DNA of 64,000 nucleotides from assembly GCA_032718475.1 (NCBI GenBank), contig JAUCBJ010002983.1:32594-96593 (forward strand). Reading direction: 5' to 3'. This document shows, piece after piece, positions 46,260 to 55,589 of this stretch (its first letter is position 1; every line of letters starts with the position of its first letter). Under the pieces are notes generated by a model that was given only the letters and a program-made list of their open reading frames with translations, ran no database searches and had not been told where the DNA came from. This DNA comes from Nemertoderma westbladi. Taxonomy: Eukaryota; Xenacoelomorpha; Nemertodermatida; Nemertodermatidae. Made by a program: the position numbers and the translations under genes.

Positions 46260-47044
46260 GGATAGTTATAAAACCCGAAAAAAACGAAAAGGACGAAATT
46301 ATTAACGAAAATATCGAAATTATAAAACTTTAAATAAAATCTAACTTTCCAGTGAGATCGGTATTATTAGAAGGCACACTTTACATTTTTTAATTAATAA
46401 AATCCGATAATTTCGCCCCATTTTCGACCCTAAAAGTAATTTAATACCAAATACTGGCTCTGCTGATTGGTTGTTAGGGGTGATCCAATGATTGCAAAAC
46501 ACCACAAGATGGCGCTCAAATTAGGACAGTACAGTCAGAGTGTAGGCCTACTGCAGTTATAGCGACTACACTCACTCACTGTAGGCCTACAGTGCACACC
46601 TAGGCCAGGTAGCGCTAAAGGTACCGTATGCCGTAATGCAAACAACATTTCATATGGGAATTACATCGTTGCAGTATTGGGTTAGGGCACCGGACAGCTT
46701 CTTTCAACTTTGCCGCTTCAGGCTGTACCGTACCATATGCTTTTACTGTACAGTAATACACCAGTAGGCCCCTATACTGATCTGTTGATGCTGAGTCATT
46801 CATCCAAGCTGCCATTATTGGTCAACACCCAACAACCAACCAGTAGACAGCATTTGGTATTAAATTACTTTTAAGGTCGAAAATGGGGCGAAATTATCGG
46901 ATTTTATTAATTAAAAAATGTAAAGTGTGACTTCTAATTATACTCATCTTATTGGAAAGCGAGATTTTGTAGATTGTTTGATAATTTTGATATTTTCGCT
47001 GATAAATTCGTATTTGTCGTTATTTTCGGGTTTTATAACTATCC
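46260..47044. mobile_element. MULE-like MITE with long inverted repeats
   Basis: 785 bp. The outer 22 bp are perfect inverted repeats (left end GGATAGTTATAAAACCCG at 46260; right end 47023-47044). Imperfect inversion continues about 200 bp inward from each end, including the segment that reads CCGATAATTTCGCCCC (left about 46411, right inverted about 46885). A 9-bp target duplication plus long TIRs fits the Mutator/MULE superfamily. There is no transposase; the only open frame inside (66 codons, minus) has no recognisable content. Two TAGGCCTA palindromes lie in the middle (46543, 46582). Confidence 0.85.
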
Positions 47045-47053
47045 GGCATTATA
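47045..47053 (+). repeat. 9-bp target duplication of the MITE (right)
   Basis: GGCATTATA, identical to 46251-46259. It falls in the codons for LYNAG of the host LINE. Confidence 0.9.
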
Positions 47054-48809
47054 TAGTTTATAGAGGAGTCCGTTTATCCATATAGAATCAAAAGCCTTCT
47101 CTACATCTATAGTAGTTAAGACACCTGATCTACCATTTGATGTATCTTCTTTTATCATACTTGTTAATTTATATAGGTAGTCTACTGTGCTCAAGTTAGG
47201 TTTGCAGAATTGTGATTTGTCGCAGTGTGGTCCAACTAAATCTTGAATTCTATGTTTGATCAACCGTTCAAAAAGTTTACCAAAATATGACGATATAGAG
47301 ATAGGTCGGTATGAACCTGGGAATTTGTAATCTCTTTTACCTGCTTTTTTGATAAACTTAATCATATTCAATGGCCATGGCCATATATTACTCTCAAATG
47401 TTAGATTAAACAAATGTAAAGTGAGTGACCGCGCCCAAAAGCCCATAGATGTTATAAACTTTGGATGTATTCCATCACAATCCATTGACTTACCACTACA
47501 TTTAATTTGTTTTATTGCTTGTTGTAACTCTTTCATTGTGAAAGCTTGATCAAGTTCTGTGCTCGATTCATTCTCATCACTCCCATAGAAATCAGAATGG
47601 TGATCTTCAATAAATTTGTCAACATAATTCTTAAAAGGTTCATCGAAATTTTCTCCAGCCAAATGGTTTCCAGTGAAGAAAGTTTCAAACATATACTTGG
47701 CCTTTTCCTCCTCATCAGTAATTATCTTTCCATCCTTCATTAGTGAATCCACTCTTGAGTCACCCTTCTTTTTGAAATTGTGCTTGAATGATTTCCAGAA
47801 GATTTTAGAGTTGGTTTTATTTAACTCCGATGCTTGTTTTTGAAACCATTCATTGCGGGACTTTTCTATTTGGTTGTTAAAGACTTCCTTTAGTTGTTTA
47901 TATCTATCATGGTTCATCGGATCGCTCCTAAGCTTTAGGTTTTTTCTCGCTCTCCTTAATTTCTTGGAGAGATCTGATAAAATTTCGTTCCAGTAAGGCT
48001 TTGAATGTTTGTTGACCAATTTTGTCTGTAGTATTTTAGCATTCGTTTTATTGATAGAATTTTGCAAAAAGCTCCAAAGTTCTTCAGGGTCGTCAATTAT
48101 TGTCCAATAGTCTTTATTATCTTTAAGAATATTTTCCAAAGAGTGTGACCATAATGTCCAGTCAGTATCTGTGAGATTGTAAATTATTTTTCTTGTGCTG
48201 TCTTTCTTGTGCGGTTTCATCACTGAAAACAGAGAAAACTGGATAATGTCCCCGGCCTGGTGTACCAGCAAAGAGTTCATAGGTTATATCAACATATATG
48301 TCAACAAATTCATCATAAATATTCTGTGTTGTGATGATGAAGTCGATAATACTACCTCCATTATCACACACAAAAGTACGATCTTTTGGGTTGATGAGCT
48401 TGAAGCTAGGTTCATCAATTAAGAAGTTGTTGAATTTAGCCCCCATTTGATTTACAGTTGTGTCCCCCCAGCGGTGATGGCGTGAATTCCAATCTCTGGC
48501 GATTAGAACGCCAGCTAGGTTGTTCGAAACACTGAACTCCTGGGCCTGTTTTAAATTTTCAAAAATTTTCTCAAGTTCTGGTGTATTGTACAGGTGAGCA
48601 TATACTGATCCCACTAAGAAGCTTTTAGAGCCAGTAGATATTAAACACCACACAATGTCCAGCTCTTTAGTTTCGAGCAAAGTTAACCTAGTGCAACTTA
48701 AATCACCTTTTGCATAAATTGCGACGCCTTTACATTTTGTCTGCGAATTGTCTGTTAGAGTCTGAAGATTGTGTTCACAATGGTACCCTGAGATATTGAT
48801 ATCATAGTT
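47054..48809 (-). pseudogene. Jockey/R1-like LINE: APE endonuclease and RT first half
   Basis: The endonuclease piece (48809 to about 48170) starts mid-domain with NYDINISGYHCE. It continues with KCKGVAIYAKGDLSC, VLIARDWNSRHHRWGDTT (the GDxNxxHxxWG box, with its usual first Gly changed) and GSIIDFIITT. A shift near 48200 leads to the RT frame (48280-47054): KTNSKIFWKSFKHNFK, IKCSGKSMDCDGIHPKFI, FPGSYRPISISSYFGKLFERL and LTTIDVEKAFDSIW. It then stops at the MITE. The first residues of the long frame to the right of 48809 belong to antisense of the host LINE. Confidence 0.8.
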
Positions 48810-49646
48810 ATCTAGACTTCGCTGATGACTTAGGAGTACTCTCAGAAGCATTAGAGGGAGCCCAACGGCTCCTCAACTCATTAGAACATGCTGCTTCTAG
48901 TGTTGGTCTTTTTATTAACTCCAGAAAGACCAAAATTCTGACAGTTAACTTTGAAAGTCCTCAGCAAGTCTCTGATCGGATGAGCATAAGCTCAAAGGAT
49001 GGTATACTTGAGCATGTGGACGACTTCTGTTACCTGGGATCATGGATCCGGAAGTCAGGTGAGGACCTTCGAATACGTAAGGGAAAGGCATGGGCAGCCT
49101 TGAATAGGCTTTCCAGGATTTGGAAGTCACCGAGAATTAATCGGAAACTTAAGGTCCGATTATTTAGAGCAGCAGTAGTTCCAGTACTCCTCTACGGGAG
49201 TCCATGCTGGGCTCTAACTGCTGAGGACACCAAATCTCTGGATGGCACATTCACAAGAATGCTACGCCGGGTTCATTGTGTCAAGTACAATGCACACATC
49301 TCCAACCAGACACTATATAACATTGGAGGTGTCTCATTGGTTCCCCCAAGCTTGACACTAGAACAAAATCGCCTCCGCTTTGCAGGACATTGCTTTCGCC
49401 GTGAGGACCAGCCAGTGCATAATCTTGTACTTTGGCAGCCTCATGGCGTGAATAAGCATGGTGGACAGCCCATGACTTTCTTGAGACGCATCCTAAAGGA
49501 CACTGGAAGATGCGGATGATCTAGCAAATGTCATGGGTGATAGGGAGTTGTGGCGGTGCAATTTTGTTGACAAGCCGGCACCGCATTCTTAAAAATGCAG
49601 CTGCAATGCAGCATGCCGATCCTAGTAGTAGTAGTAGTAGTAGTAG
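48810..49646 (+). pseudogene. RTE-like LINE, 3' piece: catalytic box to tail
   Basis: This directly continues the frame cut at 44742. DFADDLGVLSEALEGAQRLL carries the FADD catalytic pair (about 48815). Next come SVGLFINSRKTKILTV, the open segment 48980-49519 with VDDFCYLGSWIRKSGEDLRI, LFRAAVVPVLLYGSPCWALT, LDGTFTRMLRRVHCV and RLRFAGHCFRREDQPVHN, and a shifted end (LANVMGDRELWRCNFVDK). A short 3' UTR and a (TAG)n tail (about 49623-49646) close the element at the satellite. Confidence 0.8.
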
Positions 49647-49872
49647 TACTAGACTGTCCCATAGCACCCGGTACTAGACTGTCCCATAGCACCCGGTATC
49701 TAGACTGTCCCATAGCACCCGGTACTAGACTGTCCATAGCACCCGGTACTAGACTGTCTCATGACACGCGGTACTAGACTGTCCCATGACACGCGGTACT
49801 AGACTGTCCCATTGCACCCGGTACTAGACTGTCCCGTAGCACCTGGTACTAGACTATCCCATGGCACCCGGC
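49647..49872. repeat. satellite continuation beyond the nested LINEs
   Basis: About nine units of the 25-bp satellite, starting TACTAGACTGTCCCATAG and becoming degenerate to the right (ATGACACGCGG, ACCTGG, CCCGGCAGTAC). It is the right end of the array at 20463-43935, cut off by the LINE insertion. Confidence 0.9.
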
Positions 49873-50720
49873 AGTACACCGCCTCAGGGCGCTGTGTACT
49901 ATACAAAGGGCAGATGGTGAATGTCAGACTGGAGACCCAGGCTACATCTTTCTCCCCAGTGGGCCAGCATCCCACTTAGGCCCTGACAACTCTTGGTGAA
50001 TCAGTTCAGTATGGCAATCTTACATTGGATGCATGTTGATGTAATCGGCATCCAACAGCATAGGATGCGGTCTGTGTAGAAGGTGCACCAATGGGAGGTT
50101 GGTGGACATTGTCGACAATTCAGCAGATATCAGAGGCGAGTAAGTGGTGTTGGTCTCCCAAAAAATGCTCCTATGCATCATTTTGGATATGGTAGACAAC
50201 TTGACAGATAAAATAACATTGGTTATGTTACTCCTTCGCCAACACTTACTGAAGAAACAAATGTACATTATTTTTATTCCAAAATTTTAACATTACTAAA
50301 GGTCGTTAAGTATTAACAGCGAGTTGTTATTTAGCACTTTACAACTTTGGAGGACATTAGAGCCTTTACATTTAGTTATATTATTATTATGTTGTCCCAA
50401 CATAGCGACTTTACAGTGCATCCGTTCAATGCAAATGATTGAAATGAACCTGAAACTTGGGATCGCCATGGTTACCACATAAACAATAACCAATACTAAT
50501 ACTGAACCAATTTGTATTGTTGCTAGGTAACAGTTTGAATCAGCTGGTGGTGGGTTATATTTGTACTTGTTTATGTGCGTTTTTATATTTGAATTATTGT
50601 TTGTTTATATCATAATATACGGAGGCTTTTGAGTAAAAAAAAAAATATAAACAATAATTGGTATTTATTATTAATTGCCTGACAGCCATGCAGTATCTAC
50701 CGCCGCCTCTACCTTTTTAG
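49873..50720. other. unique intergenic stretch
   Basis: No gene could be recognised. Minus-strand frames of 65-82 codons (50020-50268, 50296-50493) have no domain or splice context. An A-rich run lies at about 50635-50646. Confidence 0.45.
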
Positions 50721-50852
50721 CTCTACGTTGCCTTCAGTGTTTACATCAACCACGTCAACAGAAATTCAGAACAAAATGCAGAATCTCAACAGAATAATAT
50801 TGCAATTATGGGGGATCCTGATGACAGGCTCCATCGAGACCATTCTATGTAA
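50721..50852 (+). CDS. possible terminal exon (unassigned gene)
   Basis: A strong acceptor-like tract (CGCCGCCTCTACCTTTTTAG) ends at 50720. The next 43 codons are open to a TAA and begin LYVAFSVYINHVNRNSEQN, with an acidic/polar end. This looks protein-like, but no homologue was recognised, no upstream exon was found and composition alone cannot prove coding. It is a low-confidence proposal. Confidence 0.2.
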   Translation, partial: LYVAFSVYINHVNRNSEQNAESQQNNIAIMGDPDDRLHRDHSM

Positions 50853-50939
50853 CTGGGTGTCTCATTGAGAAATTTATACGAGGAAAGACACCGGCCATTA
50901 TCTATGACTTGGGTTGGGTAAGGTAATGTAATCTTACAA

Positions 50940-51085
50940 ACAATTTGTTATTTTTGTGGTTGGACTGGTTAGTAGTTAGCGCTATAACTAATGAGGCCTG
51001 ACTAACGAAACGCGTTTATAGCGCTGGTTCAACCCCCGTTTACATGCCCTTTTCCCAACAAAATCATATTCATATCATAAATCAT
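50940..51085 (+). mobile_element. possible tRNA-derived SINE
   Basis: TGGTTAGTAGT at 50966-50976 resembles an A box and GGTTCAACCC at 51026-51035 is a perfect B box, with tRNA-like spacing. The text does not fold into a convincing complete tRNA (no matching acceptor ends). An A/T-rich ATCATAT repeat follows at about 51065-51095. Confidence 0.35.
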
Positions 51086-51180
51086 ATCATTTAACGTTTA
51101 CGGTAATAGGAAACTGAGGGTATAAGAACCATAATCTTTTCATTACTTTATATTACTACTAGAACGCCATCAAGATGGCT

Positions 51181-54100
51181 TTAAACTAACCCCTGATTCG
51201 ATATTTTTTACAGTTTGTGGGGTGTAAGACCCTTGTGTTTACCTTTTAGTTAAACTAACCCCTGATTCGATATTTTTTACAGTTTGTGGGGTGTAAGACT
51301 CTTGTGTTTACCTTTTAGTTAAACTAACCCCTGATTCGATATTTTTTACAGTTTGTGGGGTGTAAGACTCTTGTGTTTACCTTTTAGTTAAACTAACCCC
51401 TGATGCGATATTTTTTACAGTTTGTGGGGTGTAAGACTCTTGTGTTTACCTTTTAGTTAAACTAACCCCTGATTCGATATTTTTTACAGTTTGTGGGGTG
51501 TAAGACTCTTGTGTTTACCTTTTAGATAAACTAACCCCTGATTCAATTTTTTTACAGTTTGTGGGGTGTAAGACTCTTGTTTTTACCTTTTAGTTAAACT
51601 AACCCCTGATTCGATATTTTTACAGTTTGTGGGGTGTAAGACTCTTGTGTTTGTTTACCTTTTAGTTAAACTAACCCCTGATTCGATATTTTTTACAGTT
51701 TTTGGGGTGTAAGACTCTTGTGTTTACCTTTTAGTTAAACTAACCCCTGATTCGATATTTTTTACAGTTTGTGGGGTGTAAGACTCTTGTGTTTGTTTAC
51801 CTTTTAGTTAAACTAACCCCTGATTCGATATTTTTTACAGTTTGTGGGGTGTAAGACTCTTGTGTTTACCTTTTAGTTAAACTAACCCCTGATTCGATAT
51901 TTTTTACAGTTTGTGGGGTATAAGACTCTTGTGTTTGTTTACCTTTTAGTTAAACTAACCCCTGATTCGATATTTTTTACAGTTTGTGGGGTGTAAGACT
52001 CTTGTGTTTACCTTTTAGTTAAACTAACCCCTGATTCGATATTTTTTACAGTTTGTGGGGTGTAAGACTCTTGTGTTTACCTTTTAGTTAAACTAACCCC
52101 TGATTCGATATTTTTTACAGTTTGTGGGGTGTAAGACTCTTGTGTTTACCTTTTAGTTAAACCAACCCCTGATTCGATATTTTTTACAGTTTGTGGGGTG
52201 TAAGACTCTTGTGTTTACCTTTTAGTTAAACTAACCCCTGATTCGATATTTTTTACAGTTTGTGGGGTGTAAGACTCTTGTGTTTGTTTACCTTTTAGTT
52301 AAACTAACCCCTGATTCGATATTTTTTACAGTTTGTGGGGTGTAAGACTCTTGTGTTTACCTTTTAGTTAAACTAACCCCTGATTCGATATTTTTTACAG
52401 TTTGTGGGGTGTAAGACTCTTGTGTTTACCTTTTAGTTAAACTAACCCCTGATTCGATATTTTTACAGTTTGTGGGGTGTAAGACTCTTGTGTTTGTTTA
52501 CCTTTTAGTTAAACTAACCCCTGATTCGACATTTTTTACAGTTTGTGGGGTGTAAGACTCTTGTGTTTACCTTTTAGTTAAACTAACCCCTGATTCGATA
52601 TTTTTTACAGTTTGTGGGGTATAAGACTCTTGTGTTTACCTTTTAGTTAAACTAACCCCTGATTCGATATTTTTTACAGTTTGTTGGGTGTAAGACTCTT
52701 GTGTTTACCTTTTAGTTAAACTAACCCCTGATTCGATATTTTTTACAGTTTGTTGGGTGTAAGACTCTTGTGTTTACCTTTTAGTTAAACTAACCCCTGA
52801 TTCGATATTTTTTACAGTTTGTGGGGTGTAAGACTCTTGTGTTTACCTTTTAGTTAAACTAACCCCTGATTCGATATTTTTTACAGTTTGTGGGGTTTAA
52901 GACTCTTGTGTTTGTTTACCTTTTAGTTAAACTAACCCCTGATTCGATATTTTTTACAGTTTGTGGGGTGTAAGACTCTTGCGTTTACCTTTTAGTTAAA
53001 CTAACCCCTGATTCGATATTTTTTACAGTTTGTGGGGTGTAAGACTCTTGTGTTTACCTTTTAGTTAAACTAACCCCTGATTCGATATTTTTTACAGTTT
53101 GTGGGGTTTAAGACTCTTGTGTTTGTTTACCTTTTAGTTAAACTAACCCCTGATTCGATATTTTTTACAGTTTGTGGGGTGTAAGACTCTTGTGTTTACC
53201 TTTTAGTTAAACTAACCCCTGTTTCGATATTTTTTACAGTTTGTGTGGTATAAGACTCTTGTGTTTACCTTTTAGTTAAACTAACCCCTGATTCGATATT
53301 TTTTACAGTTTGTTGGGTGTAAGACTCTTGTGTTTACCTTTTAGTTAAACTAACCCCTGATTCGATATTTTTTACAGTTTGTGGGGTGTAAGACTCTTGT
53401 GTTTACCTTTTAGTTAAACTAACCCCTGATTCAATTTTTTTACAGTTTGTGGGGTGTAAGGCTCTTGTTTTTACCTTTTAGTTAAACTAACCCCTGATTC
53501 GATATTTTTACAGTTTGTGGGGTGTAAGACTCTTGTGTTTGTTTACCTTTTAGTTAAACTAACCCCTGATTCGATATTTTTTACAGTTTGTGGGGTGTAA
53601 GACTCTTGTGTTTACCTTTTAGTTAAACTAACCCCTGATTCGATATTTTTTACAGTTTGTTGGGTGTAAGACTCTTGTGTTTACCTTTTAGTTAAACTAA
53701 CCCCTGATTCGATATTTTTTACAGTTTGTGGGGTATAAGACTCTTGTGTTTACCTTTTAGTTAAACTAACCCCTGATTCGATATTTTTTACAGTTTGTTG
53801 GGTGTAAGACTCTTGTGTTTACCTTTTAGTTAAACTAACCCCTGATTCGATATTTTTTACAGTTTGTTGGGTGTAAGACTCTTGTGTTTACCTTTTAGTT
53901 AAACTAACCTCTGATTCGATATTTTTTACAGTTTGTTGGGTGTAAGACTCTTGTGTTTACCTTTTAGTTAAACTAACCCCTGATTCGATATTTTTTACAG
54001 TTTGTGGGGTGTAAGACTCTTGTGTTTACCTTTTAGTTAAACTAACCCCTGATTCGATATTTTTTACAGTTTGTTGGGTGTAAGACTCTTGTGTTTGTTT

Positions 54101-54596
54101 ACCTTTTAGTTAAACTAACCCCGGATTCGATATTTTTTACAGTTTGTGGGGTGTGAGACTCTTGTGTTTACCTTTTAGTTAAACTAACCCCTGATTCGAT
54201 ATTTTTTACAGTTTGTGGGGTGTAAGACTCTTGTGTTTACCTTTTAGTTAAACTAACCCCTGATTCTATATTTTTTACAGTTTGTTGGGTGTAAGACTCT
54301 TGTGTTTGTTTACCTTTTAGTTAAACTAACCCCGGATTCGATATTTTTTACAGTTTGTGGGGTGTGAGACTCTTGTGTTTACCTTTTAGTTAAACTAACC
54401 CCTGATTCGATATTTTTTACAGTTTGTGGGGTGTAAGACTCTTGTGTTTACCTTTTAGTTAAACGAACCCCTGATTCGATATTTTTTACAGTTTGTGGGG
54501 TGTAAGACTCTTGTGTTTACCTTTTAGTTAAACTAACCCCTGATTCGATATTTTTTACAGTTTGTGGGGTGTAAGACTCTTGTGTTTACCTTTTAG
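51181..54596. repeat. 69-bp minisatellite, about 49 units
   Basis: The unit starts TTAAACTAACCCCTGATTCG, then a T-run to ACAGTTTGTGGGGTGTAAGA, and ends CTCTTGTGTTTACCTTTTAG. About ten units carry an extra TTTG (73 bp), recurring at irregular intervals of two to six units. Other variants are TTGGGTGTAAG and a shorter T-run. No long ORF crosses it (TAA/TAG in the unit). Confidence 0.95.
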
Positions 54597-54644
54597 TTAA
54601 ACGAACCTGTCTTACACAAACTCCAAGAAGTGACAGGTTCCTAA
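54597..54644 (+). CDS. possible terminal exon at the end of the 69-bp array
   Basis: The last unit of the array ends with the acceptor-like tract TCTTGTGTTTACCTTTTAG. The next 15 codons read LNEPVLHKLQEVTGS and then TAA. AATAAA sites follow at 54744 and 54855. No homologue or upstream exon was recognised, so this is only a candidate. Confidence 0.25.
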   Translation, partial: LNEPVLHKLQEVTGS

Positions 54645-55265
54645 TAATATCGAGAGATTTAGCCAATGATTGTCGGTACAGTTTTATCTACTCACAAATA
54701 AGTCACGATGAAACTTCCCTGTCCGAAAACTATAAATATTTGGAATAAATCTGGGAGTATGATGATGATGAATCAATGAAAATTGAACAAATGAAGCTAA
54801 ATCGATTTCCAGAAAACAACGAGTAACATACTTAGATGTTATTCTTATGATTTTAATAAAGAGTAGAATAAAATATATTTACATATTATTTACAAGTTTA
54901 TTTACATATACAACCGATCTCCTAAATATACAAATAAGTTCGCTGCTACAATATAGACTGTAGACTACACAAGACGTAGCTCAATAGAAGAGCGGGGTGG
55001 GTGTCCCCAAATCTCGAGTAAATGTTATTCCCATTTCTGCAACAAACATTTTATGTTTTATGTTTATTAAAATATTTATCGTAAAATATTTGTTCTGATT
55101 TTCTGGAAAATTCTAACTGACTAAAAATTGATTTTAATTATTTAATTCAGTTTGCTGCTTCTTGTTCTAAAATGACTGTCATAAAAAAAATGTGACTTTT
55201 TTATTACGCCAAAAATTCATTTCTTGTCATTCAAATTAAAAAAATTAAGTTTGTTGATTTTTATA
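54645..55265. other. spacer, 3' of the dynein gene
   Basis: AT-rich. On the plus strand it contains AATAAA at 54744-54749 and 54855-54860, which would suit a convergent gene. The minus-strand polyadenylation signal of the dynein gene lies near its right end. Confidence 0.45.
55200..55205 (-). terminator. polyadenylation signal of the dynein gene
   Basis: AATAAA on the minus strand (TTTATT on plus), about 60 nt past the stop codon. Confidence 0.55.
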
Positions 55266-55589
55266 TCAAACCAAATCGCAAAGGGCCGCTACACCCCTCA
55301 GAATCCAATGTTTAGATTCTCTATCACTAGGCAACTCGATTGTGGTGATGTAGTTAGTGCTGTGTCCGGAGGACGTTAGTGTTCCCGCACGCCTCCCGGT
55401 GGTGTAAACCGGGCACTCATATTGAAGATCAGCAGTTCCATTGCCGCGCTCTAGGTTGCGTGATGAGTTAGACTTGGGGCTTTCGCTTCGAATCTCCGTA
55501 TTTGTTTGTCGGTTGCTTTCAGTTTCCTGCTCATCCGTGTTCGGGGGATCGCATCCCATAGACTCAGTTGCGTTTTCTGACATGGAATA
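55266..55589 (-). CDS. dynein terminal exon
   Basis: 324 nt including the TGA, phase 0. The acceptor is ATTTTATTTCCGCAG. The last 51 residues are the conserved dynein end. The first 56 residues are a polar, acidic Ser/Asn/Glu-rich linker (starting YSMSENATES) where other dyneins have only a short loop. Confidence 0.9.
   Translation of the reverse strand, partial: YSMSENATESMGCDPPNTDEQETESNRQTNTEIRSESPKSNSSRNLERGNGTADLQYECPVYTTGRRAGTLTSSGHSTNYITTIELPSDRESKHWILRGVAALCDLV

Larger units (their letters stand above)
44743..48809 (-). mobile_element. Jockey/R1-like LINE nested in the RTE-like LINE
   Basis: The element reads on the minus strand from a 5'-truncated APE domain at 48809 to a (TA)n tail at 44743-44761. 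It carries a 785-bp MITE at 46260-47044. The two flanks are consecutive parts of one RTE-like LINE reading frame, which proves the insertion. Its frames are broken by shifts (near 48200 between APE and RT, near 46225, and near 45010), so it is inactive. Confidence 0.8.

Noticed and set aside
46615-46815. 66-codon minus-strand frame inside the MITE as a transposase remnant
   Set aside because: It has no catalytic motif and is too short; it is likely chance.
50966-51035. Functional tRNA gene
   Set aside because: A/B boxes are present, but no acceptor stem or anticodon arm could be paired.
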